Below, piece after piece: positions 1 to 11,175 of a stretch of 64,000 bases of DNA (within the stretch, counting starts at the first letter, position 1; each line of letters begins with the position of its first letter). Source of the stretch: Euclidia mi. Lineage: Eukaryota; Arthropoda; Insecta; Lepidoptera; Erebidae. The stretch covers positions 63,321,805-63,385,804 of the forward strand of contig OX123190.2 of assembly GCA_944739405.2 (NCBI GenBank), in the 5' to 3' direction. The position numbers were made by a program, and so were the translations under genes. Below the pieces are notes generated by a model, which was not told the origin of the DNA, did not search any database, and was given only the letters and a program-made list of their open reading frames with translations.

Positions 1-960
1 AACTGTAGGGACCTGAGATATCGAATCATAAATAGCGTTATCAGTAGTGACAGATAAGAGTTAATGCTTCATAATTCATAAAACAGCTGTTTGTTTACAT
101 ATTCGTTTTATAGTTTTATAACTTATAAGTGTTTTTCGGCTTCATATAGACTTGAAATCATGTCTAGATACCTTTTTATTGCTAGTTATTACCTTATATA
201 GTTAAAATAAGCATAATAACAAACATTCGTATGTTTATCATAAAATTTGTTTACTTACGATAGTATTTACTTAAGAAATTCTGTAATTTTTTTATGCTTC
301 AAAGTTATCATGTAATATGTTCGAATTGAATAAAGATATTTCCCATGGTGTTTGTTTTAATAGATGCCCCATATAGTTGCACACAACGGCCTACCAAAAT
401 AATATATATAAATTTAGTATACGATAGTTTTTCAATAGAAAATATAGTGGGCGGGCCCTTGTGTGGCAGCATTTTTTGGGAGTTTTTATGGAATAACTTA
501 GTGACGCTAATAGTTAGGTTTAGGTATTGTATACCAATAGCTAGAACTTAATGAGACCTATCTAACGATGTATAGAACATGTATGTATGTATAATAGGAT
601 CAAATCATACGTAACATTTGTACTGTTTTTGAAATAAAAATAAACGAAAGATTCTCTGTGCACGTGTTCGGTGCGATGGTCGTCGATAAGGTAAAGTTTC
701 GAGGTACTTAAGCGACCATGTATTCGGCCAGTTGTTGGCGTCTCAACCACCATCTTGTGACCTATGTAACCATCAAGCACCGCACACCTGAACAGCATCG
801 CTCTCAACGTATGAAGATGTTTCATTTCTGAAGCCCTTACACATCGAAGCCATACAGTCCACAAACATAGAAGAACACGCATCGTCGTAGGCACACGTCA
901 GCAGCACACTACCAGCGCACTGTAGCGGACTAGCAAAGGTTCGATTCCTGGCATCCGTTA
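1..960 (+). repeat. Dispersed repeat 'D', copy D0 (left end outside the window)
   Basis: This block matches 43411-44360 almost base for base and partly matches 52648-53237. The match begins at position 1, so the true left end lies upstream. It ends at about 960 with a tRNA T-arm-like stretch (AGGTTCGATTCC at about 935-946). The plus strand holds no convincing gene. On the minus strand 562-894 is an open 110-codon frame that is also open in the copy at 52835-53167. It is probably an old transposable element of unknown class. Confidence 0.8.
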
Positions 961-1039
961 CATACAGTTTACGGATTTTATCGCGATATATTTCACTTCG
1001 TTATTACATTTAAACCGAACGATCTAAAACTACATTTTT

Positions 1040-1130
1040 AATTCATTTCTAGCCGACGTTTCGAATTCTTTACAGGATTCATGGTCACGGCAGACTGAGA
1101 TGATATTTGTCATTTTCTTGAATGTATAAG
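1040..1130. repeat. Short dispersed moth repeat (GACGTTTCG-type)
   Basis: The phrase around 'ccgacgtttcga...ggattcatggtcacgg' is one I associate with an abundant dispersed repeat of moth genomes. A related GAAACGTCGG phrase occurs near 41230. Recognition is by memory only and the ends are not defined. Confidence 0.35.
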
Positions 1131-1174
1131 TTATCTCAATGTACCCGAACATTTTCAACTATTGGTGTTGCTAT

Positions 1175-1319
1175 TTACGCAGAAGGAGCTCCAGTGTCCT
1201 TAGGTCTTCTGGTGACTTTGTCCTTCTTGGGTTTCGTTAACATTATGACAGGGTCCCAAACTGGAGGAACATTCCAACCGTCTTCCCTATTCAAATAAGG
1301 GTCTTTTTTAAATGTAAAC
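1175..1319 (-). CDS. Terminal coding exon of an unidentified minus-strand gene
   Basis: Read on the minus strand, an AG acceptor (complement of 1320-1321) is followed by 47 codons and a TAA stop at 1177-1175, starting in phase 1. The peptide is strongly protein-like (DPYLNREDGWNVPPVWDP, then a lysine/arginine-rich tail KPKKDKVTRRPKDTGAPSA), with no in-frame stop. I do not recognise the family. It lies just upstream of the first visible HPPD exon and on the opposite strand. It is therefore either the 3' end of a gene nested in, or overlapping, the HPPD first intron, or a transposon-encoded exon. The polypyrimidine tract is weak, so the exact 5' edge is uncertain. Confidence 0.45.
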
Positions 1320-1421
1320 CTAGTAGTTTAATAGTTTAATTTCAACATAGTGATAAGATTAGCACCTCGTATTCTTCTTTATCTTTTCAAAACTACAATT
1401 GCTGCACAACTTTATTTTTAG

Positions 1422-4400
1422 GTGGCAAGCTACTTCGTGACGAAATGTGGTTTTAAGCCTTTGGCTGTTCGAGAGGCTACTGAAGCAAGACCTGTGCTGT
1501 CTCATGCTGTGAGACTAAATCAGGTAGATAATTTATAATATAAAATGTTGTTTTTTTTTACTTTATTTAGCTATTAAGTTTAGTGCTGTATATAATGCCC
1601 TGTAATAGTTTAGATTCCCGCTAGAAAAATTATACACACTCTGTCATTCAGATAACAATAGTCTTCGAGTCACCTACAGCCGCTGGTGGTGAGATAAATA
1701 AAGACTTAGCTGCTCACGGCGATTTTGTGAAAGACGTAGCGTTTGAAGTTCAAGACTTGGATGAATTGGTTCGGAGAGCAAAGGAAGGAGGAGCTGAGAT
1801 AGTCAAGGGCATCACTGAGGAGAAAAACAAGCACGGCATTGTGAGACATGCAGTGCTACGAACCGTAAGTTTATCTTCTTAGCCGCATATTTTGACTGTC
1901 TAAATTATATTTTTCTTGGATGTATAATAGGTTATTTTACAAAAAAGAATCAACATAAAAGTCCCAATCAAATGCACACTAGGCAGTTTATCGCTAAAGG
2001 CAATTTCTTTCAGGCTATCTTTTCTTCTACTGTTTTGTTGTGTTAATCATGATAATACATTCTGTTACGCATGCACCATTGTCCGTGTGGTGACGGATTA
2101 AGAATACGAATTGTCACCACCCCATATCATCCCATGGGTGTCGTAAGAGCCGACAGAGGGAGTATATTATGCAGAAAACAGCACTGTAAGAGAAGGAAAA
2201 CTTGATACAAACCCTATACCAACCCGTTTGGCCAGCGTGGTATAGTAGGCCAATTCCTTCTTTCAAAAGAGAGGCCTAGTCCAGCAGTGGACTGTTAAAG
2301 ACTGATGATGATGATGCATGCACATCATGACGTCAATATAGTATAGCCGGCGTTTAAGTTGTCAAAGATAACAATGTAATCGCAGTTTGTTAAGTCTACT
2401 TGTAAAGCAAAATTCAGATACTTACCTATGTTCTTACCTCTCTAATAAAACAATCATTTTTTCATTGATATATTTTAAATTACCTCGAAATACAAGTTCA
2501 AGTATAACATGCGTAAATATCGAACATGGCTACGTACTGACCTGATACATTAATGAGGGAGTGCCACAAGGCAATATTATAATAATAAATGAAATTATTG
2601 CCGCGGCGGAGTAAACGGTGTACTTTACTGCGAATGTAAGGTGAAATAAGCACCTAGAGTCCTAGATATATTGAACGATTAATAAAAACATTCGTTGTAA
2701 GACATGATTGAACAAAAAGCAGATGTTATATCGGCAACGCATTGCATCAACCCTTAATCTTTATATTTGATTAATTTTTTTCGTAATATCTATTCACCAA
2801 CTTAAATTATGGTCTGCTGTTTTGGAATTGGTTCAGATGATACATTGAACTGCTTTACCAGAAAATATAGGTTTTATTTCGTCTTCTTAAAAAATTAAGG
2901 TTCTATCCAAAAGTTATCTAGAATAAGGTATATTTTCTTTTCCAGTACGGAGTCAATACACACACTCTGATAGATCGCAGCAAGTATAAAGGGACTCTGT
3001 TACCTGGATATGAGCCAATAGACGACGATGTCCTAAACAACGCTTTGTAAGTGTTTTTAATTTTGTTAAAGCAGTTTTTGAAATACGTCTCACAGTAATT
3101 TGGATAACATTGCAATTTGCAATTGTTGGTGCCTCTTCCATATTCTTAAATCTTCTAGAGCCAATTCACAATGGTAGGTAATCTATTTGCAAAAAACTTG
3201 TCATCAAACTTGTAATTTGGCTTATTGTTTTAGCCTGGAAATTATGTTTCAATCACCAAATTGAGACCAAAATCACAAGAATCAAGAAATCATTTTTGGT
3301 GTACATACATTTGAATGACAATTTAATGATTTTACTGTCATAAGTTGGAACTCTCGTGAAATAAATTAACATATTATAGAACGTAAGTGGGTAGGTACAA
3401 ACAAAACTTCTCGCAAGACAAAAATGATTAAGCGATATTAATAATTCCAGGCCTGAAACAAACTTAATGTTCATCGATCATGTAGAAGGAAATATGGCTG
3501 ATGGAACACTTGAAGATTCAGTGGCTTGGTATGAAAAGAATCTCAATATGCAGAGGTGAGACTTACACAATAGGTACAATAAGTACATATTATTATTTGA
3601 GGAATTATCATTGTTCATATTTATACAAATAGAAGACTCTTCTTTAAAGTCATGTCTTCCACTGAGTGTTGTTTGTTGTGCTTATATTTTGATGCCTTTT
3701 TCTGTTTCTATTTTCTATATTGCTGATTATATGAATTTCAGATTCTGGTGCGTTGACTACAAACATGACTTGGTGCCGTATGCCTGCATCAACTCCGCCT
3801 CTGTTATCAATAGAGATGAAACTGTTCTCGTAAGTATTGTAGTCATCTCGCGTAGATCAGTTTGAACTAAAATAGGGAAAACCACGTCTGTTTTCCCCTA
3901 CAGTGTTTACAATCGGAACCCCTTGCGTCGTGCGCCACGCTGTCGCCATTGTTAGTAGTTCAACAGTCCTACAGTAGATGCCACTATACTCATGACATCA
4001 CTTTCTGAACCGCGATGTTAAGATTCTCCGCGACTGAATGACCTCCCTCGGAAACGTAGCTTCGGTATCGCTTCTCGGCCTTTTGGCTAAGATCAAAGTG
4101 TAGTATCTGTTCTTTTCAGCTTAATATCTGAAAGTTCCCTCATTGAGGGACCAGTATATTAAACTGATTTTTGTAATCAGACGGGATGTTCGGGGCTCGC
4201 TCCACTCCCGTCACGGGTCGGCCCGGCATTGCAGTGCCGCCGGGATCGGCCCACGTAATACCTTGCCTATATCATCATAAGCACTAAGCAGATGAACTGC
4301 TGAACGTGGCGTGAATCCCTTGTGGTATTATTGACTTTAATCGCATTTTTGAATCATGACTCAATTTTTAGACTCCGAATATTTGAAGGTGCCGTTTACG

Positions 4401-6218
4401 TAGGTAGTAACTATTTAGTAATCTGTGGTACCGTACCCGAGCCCAACATTTCAATAAGGATAATTGGCTAATTGCATTTATTATTATGTGTAATTAAACC
4501 CACGACTTCTTCAATTTAACATGTTGTATTGTAGGTATCGCATTTGCCTATCATTATTAATTCAACGATAATATTCCTACTGAACAGTTGTCAATGAATG
4601 AAGCTGCGCAAGGATTGCGACCTACAAGCAAAGCTACAGAGTTCGTAAACGCTCTGGGCACCTCTGGGGTGGAACATATTGCCTTGTACACTGATGATAT
4701 CGTCACAACTGTAAGTTGACTTGACATTTCTTTCTATTTATTCTCATTGGTACTGCAACTCAATGACCCTACAAGAATAATATTTTCTTCAATGGAATTG
4801 ATTGCTGATTACTGCAAGGCCCAAGGGTAACTTCATCAGATCAGTAATTAACTAATTATATACATGCCCTTATGTATATCCCTAAAATAATCGGTTTAAA
4901 TATGATGCAAGGATGCAATTACCATCTTTGCGTAGAGACGAAAAACTCGACATCAAACCCTATACGACTGCCTCGTTGGTCTCGCGGCATAAATGTGCGC
5001 GTGTGATCTTGAGGTCCCGGGTTCGATTCCTGGGTCGGGCAGTGTTATTGGGTTTTTCTATCACGAAATTCCCAGTAGCAGCACGGAGTCTGGAAATGTG
5101 CCCGGTAAGGCAATAGGCTCGCCCCTTATTACGTGGGACTTAAGTATATCTGGCGAAAAGTGGTTGTAAAAATACACCTCTGCCTACTTTTTCGGGGTTA
5201 TAGGCGTGAGACTATGTATGTATGTATGTATGTAATCGGTTTAAAAATAATAACTATTAGAATTGTAAATACAGATGCAGAGCTTAAAAGCCCGTGGCGC
5301 TGAAATCGTAACATGGCCGCCGACGTACTACGACTTGATCAGAGAGAAACTGAACAAGAGTCCTCTGAAAGTCGCCGAAAGCATCGAAGCTCTTCAGGAG
5401 AACAATATCCTGATAGATTTCGACGAACGAGGCTACATGCTGCAGGCCTTCACCAAACACGTGCAAGCAAGGCCTACTGTCTTCTTAGAGATATTGCAGA
5501 GAAGAAATCACAGGGTTAGTAACGGATTACATTAATAATTCTTCAAATAAATATAAACAGTATGTAGAGTAACTAAAGTATTAAGTCAAAGTCAAAAGTT
5601 TGGATATTATCATTTAACACCTGAGCTCAATAAAGTTCTGCAAATATGCACTTCTTTAGCTAATCTAATTCTATGCCTAGAGACCTAGATGCAGTGGCGT
5701 AGGAAGGGGGGGGGGCGGTGGGGGCGGTCCGCCCCGGGTGCCACCCTTTTTGGGGTGCCACCCATCCAAAAATAGGGGTGACACCATAAGAACAATGTAC
5801 AAAAACGTAGGCACTAGCTCAGCATTACGAGAGTTAGAGCACGGAATTGTTAGGTGTCGACTAAAAAAAAAAAAGGTCATTTGCCGACTACCGCCCCGGG
5901 TGCCACCCATGCTAGCTACGCCACTGCCTAGATGGTTTTGTTTTATTCCCAGATATACATATTATTACATATCTTGTAATATCCTTATGTATTTTTGATT
6001 ATAGTTTACAACTATCACATCAGACGCATGATACCTTTCGCAGTATTACTTTGATACACTAGATATATTTCGCTATGTGCTCGATAAGTAATGTTGTTTA
6101 CATGTCTTAGGGTTTCGGTGCCATGAACTACAAGTGGGTCTTCGAAGCCATCGAGCGTTTGGACGCAGCTCAGAAGATTCAGAACACGGATGAAGCCAAG
6201 AAAAATGATGCTGCCTAG
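1422..6218 (+). CDS. HPD: 4-hydroxyphenylpyruvate dioxygenase, last eight exons (5' partial)
   Basis: This Fe(II)-dependent dioxygenase converts 4-hydroxyphenylpyruvate to homogentisate in tyrosine catabolism. Exons, all with AG/GT borders and compatible phases, are 1422-1523, 1652-1864, 2946-3046, 3451-3555, 3742-3829, 4588-4710, 5275-5514 and 6111-6218, giving 359 codons plus a TAG stop. About 30 N-terminal residues of the usual protein (through FWVGNAK in relatives) are missing. They must be coded upstream, because 1-1421 holds only repeats and a minus-strand exon. The metal ligands known in the family are visible: His in FIDHVEGN (exon 4), His in GVEHIALYTDDI (exon 6) and Glu in RPTVFLEILQR (exon 7). 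The conserved C-terminal GFGAMNYK opens the last exon. All visible exons are intact. Introns contain a LINE 3' end, the U2 snRNA gene, a SINE and a hAT MITE. Confidence 0.96.
2090..2316 (+). mobile_element. LINE 3'-end fragment (…GATGATGATG tail)
   Basis: This is a typical truncated LINE 3' end: 'gaggcctagtccagcagtggactgtta' followed by a GATGATGATG microsatellite tail at about 2304-2316. Related minus-strand copies lie at 14262-14405 and at the right edge of the window. It sits inside the HPPD intron between the second and third visible exons. The rest of that intron (to 2945) shows nothing I can name. Confidence 0.75.
3873..4066 (+). promoter_or_regulatory. U2 snRNA promoter region
   Basis: This region lies immediately upstream of the U2 gene. 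About 100 bp (3955-4056) and a distal inverted repeat (3874-3899, GGGAAAAC…GTTTTCCCC) are conserved in three repeat copies elsewhere in the window: minus strand 49911-50117, 58723-58930 and 61312-61518. Insect snRNA promoters carry a proximal sequence element about 40-65 bp before the start. The conserved segment at about 4002-4025 (CTTTCTGAACCGCGATG…) is the natural candidate. The assignment is by position and cross-copy conservation, not by a remembered consensus. Confidence 0.65.
4067..4253 (+). ncRNA. U2: U2 spliceosomal snRNA gene
   Basis: The sequence opens with the invariant ATCGCTTCTCGGCC and contains the branch-point recognition GTGTAGTA. It has stem-loop IIa with a compensatory pair change (TTTTCAG…CTGAAAG), an Sm site TGATTTTTG, and a GC-rich 3' stem-loop region ending CGGCCCA. 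The length of 187 nt matches the family, and the form is closer to Drosophila U2 (AAAGTGTAG) than to human. No disabling change is seen. The gene lies in sense orientation in the HPPD intron between exons 3742-3829 and 4588-4710, with its own upstream promoter block. U2 RNA base-pairs with the intron branch site and U6 in the spliceosome. Confidence 0.95.
4962..5235 (+). mobile_element. tRNA-derived SINE, family S1
   Basis: The tRNA-like head (4971-5040) has a B-box GGTTCGATTCC. The body carries the diagnostic 'cggtaaggcaataggctcgcc' and 'cacctctgcctac' blocks, and the tail is a TATG repeat. Other copies are at 23090-23325 (+), 45565-45925 (+, old), 51722-51860 (+, partial), 62135-62400 (-) and 63535-63775 (-). 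It sits in the HPPD intron just upstream of exon 5275-5514. Confidence 0.85.
5692..5926. mobile_element. hAT-type MITE with 8-bp target duplication
   Basis: Terminal repeats begin CAGTGGCGTAG and end CTACGCCACTG, flanked by the exact 8-bp duplication CCTAGATG (5684-5691 and 5927-5934). Both ends carry G/C-rich subterminal CCGCCCCGGGTGCCACCC blocks. The element is 235 bp and non-coding. It lies in the last HPPD intron. Confidence 0.9.
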
Positions 6219-6263
6219 AATTCAGTTACTTCTTTGTATTCAAAATATTGTTACAGAATAATT

Positions 6264-6269
6264 AATAAA
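6264..6269 (+). terminator. HPPD polyadenylation signal
   Basis: AATAAA occurs 46 bases after the HPPD stop codon, followed by T/G-containing sequence. This is the normal position for a short 3' UTR. Confidence 0.7.
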
Positions 6270-7588
6270 TATATAATATTCTCGCCATGTATACCACAAC
6301 AAATAATTAAAATGTAATAATTGTAATGAACATAGTAGTTTCAATTAACCATTCTAGCTACCAAAACGATTCCTTCAAGGAAGCGTTCTGGATCCAGTCC
6401 TATTGGATTTTTAATGCCCCAGTAGGCTGCCACTTGTACTTTTCTATGGTGCGTTACAAGGCTAGCACCCTCTAAGCGTTTCGTACAAATCAGACATCGA
6501 ATTTTTCATTTTGTTGTTTTATCTTTGACCACAGAAGAGGTATTTGTGTAACGTATTATATTGGTGCACCATAGTTAGGTTCCTATAGTGCAGATAAAGG
6601 CAATACTTTAAACTCTTTACATTAATATTAACATCATAATATTATCCAAGGATTACTTACACACAGCCATTTATCTGATCTCAAATAAGAGTCTGTATTA
6701 AAGCAACTAGAACATATTTACGTAGTGATTGATAGCCTTGTGGAGATCGCAACAGAATGTTATGAAGAGGGTACCAGGTTAAAATCCAAGTCGTGCACCA
6801 ATGACTTTTCGTGGACTATGCCATGACAGAACATGTCGCTATTTGTTTACGTTGCGGAGGACTGACGGCAGGCGCTCTGTGGAAAATCGGATACACTGCA
6901 TGTGTGGTTAAACTAGTGCGCGGAACCCAGTTTTCTGATGTAGTGTAGGAATTATGTAGGTACATGCTCGGTAATATAGATAACATTGCCCGTGGCATTG
7001 CCGTGGTACAGTGTTATCGTCGAGTCACATATCAATGCCGTGATCGAGTTAAATTATTAGTGTGGTTTAAACGGCAAAAATTAAATAAGTTGTTAATGTT
7101 AAGTAAATAGATCCTATGTTTCGCGAGTCCGGTGCGAAGTGAGTGCCCATTTTCGCATCTCACGCATCCCGATAACTTTAACATGCGCGGTCATGTAGCC
7201 GCGATAGATTAGTACAGTCCGTAGTTATTTCCAACAATAATTAGCCAACCACTTACTTTCCCATACGCCTTTGGGGCTATTCATTTCTGTTATTACTTCG
7301 TTTTCAATGTGTTGTTACTATAGTACCTACTTATTGATACTATACTTTTCCTTAATAGATCACGTAAATTCTAGAATAGGTACCACAAGACAAGTGTGTC
7401 CACGGAATGGAATTCCAGCTCCCACCATTGAAATTATAGGTGGATGGGGCTTTAGTAAGGTATATACGGCACAGCATCAGCTGTATGGATGTCGTTAGTA
7501 TGGATGGATTACCTACAGACTACGGATAACAGTGCCTTGATTGACTTGGTGTTAATCAAAATTCTTTTACTAGCTGTACCTTCTAGGC
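6270..7588. other. Intergenic, no gene seen; one old SINE relic
   Basis: The only recognisable feature is a degraded SINE head at about 6728-6818 (GATAGCCTTGTGGAGAT…), of the same family as the copy at 26975. The rest, including the short open frames, does not look coding. Confidence 0.5.
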
Positions 7589-7695
7589 TTCCGAAAAATT
7601 TGCATGGAACTAGGTAGTATGAAAAATCCGATTATCTCCGAAACTGCAAGGAAAACCGTAATATTAAGGATATTACAGACAGATGATTATAGACC

Positions 7696-8202
7696 TTTTT
7701 TTTTTACGTGTTCCTCATGTACCCGTGTGTCGGAGGGTAGGGATTCGCATAAGCATTCCTCGCTACCCCCCGACGGGTATTGGCCCGCCAGATGGTCAGG
7801 CGGGCCCCGAACAAAACCCCCTTAGCGGCGGATGAAGGTGTTGGGCTCCGCCGCCAAAACACTCTGCGGCCGCAGAGGATAGGGAGGACGGCAACGAAAC
7901 ACCGCATCTCCTCTTCCTCTGCGGCCCCATCGCAATGCAACGATGGTGCGCCTCCATTTGGTCGCGGGAGATAGGGCGCGCGGCAACGCAACACCGTCAC
8001 GCCTCTCCTCCCGCGACCGCACCCGACTGCGAGGGCCAGAAGAACTGTCCCTCGCACCCACCCCTTTGGACGCATCCTGCGCAGGCCTCCGTCAAGCCCA
8101 CGCAGAGCGTTCCCTCCTGGATCCCTCTTAGCTTCACCGCGGGTGACCAATCCACGGTTACTAAGCCCCCCACCACGACAAGGTGGAGATCCCACGGGGG
8201 GG
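7696..8202 (-). mobile_element. GC-rich non-LTR retroelement 3' fragment, copy 1
   Basis: A 507-bp GC-rich segment is flanked by an exact 15-bp target duplication (7681-7695 and 8203-8217). A short oligo-T at its left edge marks an A-tail on the minus strand. A second copy lies at 62480-63072 on the plus strand. A 163-codon minus-strand frame (7704-8195) stays open, but the composition bias can explain that. I take it as the 3' part of a larger non-LTR family or a SINE parasitising it; the clade is unknown. Confidence 0.75.
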
Positions 8203-8902
8203 AGATGATTATAGACCTAATTATTTATGATTTTTTGACATACTCCATATAACGGTTAGTGCTGCACATTTTTTTTTTAATCATCGAAATATTTTTATTT
8301 ATTTATAAATACTAAACGATTCCTTTAATTAATTAGTTAAGAAACGCAGATTTTTAACCACACGTAATGTGACATAGTATCATGCCTGTATTCTCAAAGA
8401 AGTAGGCTACACATAAAATTAAATTTTATACATTTCTAGATCAATCATAGCTGACGAGCTATGATTGATCCAGAAATTTATAATTTTTTTTAAAAAAACC
8501 GTTTAACACTAAAATATTTCTTAAAACAAGTCGTTTAATTCCATTACTGAGTGTTGATGAGTCTGAATAAGTCAATGTGATTTGCAATATCGTGGAACGG
8601 AACTATGGACTACATCAGTCTCTTTCTGGTAATAGTTAATTAGTAACGTTATGAGTACATGAGTTTCAAGAAATATTTTCACACATCTTTTACAACTGTC
8701 TAATGAAGGTAGTTAACTAATGATCGACATACAAGGAAATATAAAAGGGTTAAAATTTTTCTTCATAATTTAGTTTATTCCAAACTTTGTTACAGCTAAC
8801 ATAACATCTTCTGTGACTGTAAAATATTAGAATGGAAAGTTTAGTTACCAACTTAGACTTATTTGTTCTTCTTAAAAGTGAGAGTACGTCATTTGAGAAG
8901 TA

Positions 8903-9849
8903 TTGTTTGGCGCAGTTATAACTCGCCTAGGCGATTGCCTTTGCGTCGAAGATCGAATGATTCTAAAAGAATTTTGTCGGCAGAAATCCCACCGAATGAT
9001 TGATACATTCAGAAAACAGTACGAAAACTGGCTGCAAGCAATTATGGGTTGGCCAAGTTGCGTACAAAAAAATGTAGTCACTCAAGAACTAACTGTTGAT
9101 GAAAGACATATGAAATACCCCTCTCAGTCTCGCCAGAACCGTCAACATCATCCTCTGTTGGAACAATGACCAACAGGTCCCGAAAACCATTCGAAGATCT
9201 GAGCAGCAAACAGAAAAAGAGAACATCCGAGGAACATAAATGCCAAAGATCCGAGTGAATTGGCCTATACAGCTGCAGCACGTTTTAAAGCAGAAGCTCG
9301 AGAGGATATCGCATCTGTCATTGAACATATGCTAACACATCCTGAAGCAGCCGCTACAACTTAATATACCGGTAAAAACTGTTATATTTACACCAGAAAA
9401 AGCGCTTGGATTATTCCTTTATCTAAAACTGACAAAGTGGCAATACTGACAAAGTGGCATTGCGAGAGACAACCATTCGAGAAGGTGCTAAGGATGTTTA
9501 TCCATCTTACTATATAGTGCAACAAACCAAGCTTGAATGCTATCCTCCAAAGCAATCGGTGTCAGTGACGGATTCATCGGCTAGGATTGCACTCCAAGCT
9601 TTACTCGACATCACGGTGAAGAGGATCCTCCAAAGCCTTCCTACCGAAGTACAAAATAAGCATTCAAAACTGATATTTAAGTGGGGTTTTGATGGTGCCT
9701 CAAGCCAAAGCAAACAGAAAATGGAGGGGGAGCAAGACGATTCAAGCATATTCATGACTTCCTTGGTGCCCCTTAAACTAACCGATGGAGACAATACTTT
9801 ATGGACGAACCCAAAACCATGTTCAGCAATGTATTATCGTCCAGTTTAG
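8903..9849 (+). pseudogene. Transposase-like remnant of the long-TIR element
   Basis: Broken coding pieces run left to right: 8903-9169 (CRQKSHRMIDTFRKQYENW), about 9248-9364 (DPSELAYTAAARFKAEAR…, ending TAA), and 9454-9849 (VYPSYYIVQQTKLECYPP … IFKWGFDGASSQSKQK … TSLVPLKL … LWTNPKP). The KWGFDG block with a nearby SSIF-TSLVPL resembles transposase-like proteins of insects. I suspect, without proof, a Transib/RAG1-related or similar DDE family. A short internal duplication (actgacaaagtggca repeated at about 9428-9459) and frame changes disable it. Confidence 0.55.
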
Positions 9850-11175
9850 TTTACTTTTGTAGTTGGACGTGGATCATTTGTTAGCCACCTTCATTAGACA
9901 GTTGTAAAAGATGTGCTAGTGACATAACAATCATAGAAATATTTCTTAAAAGTCATAACGTAACTAATTAGCTTACCAGAAAGAGACTGATGTAGTCCAT
10001 AGTTCCGTTCCGCGATATTACAAATCTATTAATGACTTATTCAGACTCATTCATTAACACTCAGTAATGGAATTAAATGATTTGTTTTAAGAAATATTTT
10101 AGTATTAACGATTTTCTTTATAAATTTTTTATACATTTCTGGATCAATCATAGCTGACGAAGTTTAGGTGTAGCCTACTCCTTCGAGAATACAGGCATGA
10201 TACTATGTCACATTACGTGTGGTTAAAAATCTGCGTTTCTTTACTAATTAACTAAAAGGAATCGTTTAGTATTTTAAAATAAATAAAAATATTTCGATGT
10301 TTTTTTTTTCAATTGTGCAGCACTAACCGTTATATGGAGTATGTCAAAAAATCATAAATAATTAGGTCTTTAACCATCTATGAGGATATTACGGTTTTCC
10401 TTGTAGTTTCGGAGATAATTGGATTTTTCATACTAGTTCCATACAAATTTTTCGGAAAATATTATAATTTATTCGTTTTTGTGTAGAGTTAACTCGGATA
10501 ACATTTTAAATTATATATAGTACTAGTTATTAGACTGTGGTAATAGCTAATAGAAGCAATAATAACCGTCATAAAAACCGACTCTTAAAGTAGGTAGTAT
10601 CCTATCGGCCTGTTTCTGAATTGAGAATTTCGCGTTGAGAACAATTTAAACACTAATTATATGCTACTTAATCAATTTTCTGTTCACAAAAAAATAGTTG
10701 ACCACATTTTGAGTATTTGTGCTTGTAAAATCTAAAATTTGACACAACATATATGATCAACTCATGATCAACGCCATATCAGCTCTATATTCGCGTTTCT
10801 GAAAACATTTGACATTCGTCAAACCTCACTTAGCACAGATAAATTGATAAAAATTTAATTAAACAACTTTGGCCTTTTAACACGTGATCACAAATCACGA
10901 GTAACTAATGTGACAGCCAGTATGTCAAACTGTCCACACTACGGTTGCCAAGCAGCGGTTACGTCATACTGACGTCTACACAACAAGAAGGTCGTCAAAC
11001 AGAATTTATAGAAAAAAGCACAGATGAGAGAATTATCAGATGGAACGTGCAGCACTTTTGCGTGCGGCCACTAAAGCAAATACAAAATTGAAAAGCGAAT
11101 ACAAACTCGTCTCAGTGCGCTACGAAGCATCGTACAGTTCACGCGTCACGATCACTTCAACTTTTAAATTCTCAA

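Larger units (their letters stand above)
7589..10457. mobile_element. DNA transposon with ~1-kb terminal inverted repeats
   Basis: The ends are inverted copies beginning TTCCGAAAAATTTG. Matching inverted sequence continues through about 8655 on the left and from about 9950 on the right. Matched landmarks include the blocks at 8336-8411/10170-10250 and 8519-8655/9955-10092. The left arm is interrupted by a retro-insertion (7696-8202) absent from the right arm. The core (8760-9880) holds the broken transposase-like frames. No clear target duplication was found. The superfamily is uncertain; long arms of this kind occur in Foldback- and MULE-like elements. Confidence 0.75.

Noticed and set aside
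345..551. 68-codon plus-strand frame (…GGPLCGSIFWEF…)
   Set aside because: It recurs with repeat D at 43764 but has no start context, no homology that I recognise, and is short enough for chance.
7704..8195. 163-codon minus-strand frame in the GC-rich element
   Set aside because: Several frames are open at once across this segment because stop codons are rare in GC-rich DNA; the second copy does not preserve the same frame throughout.
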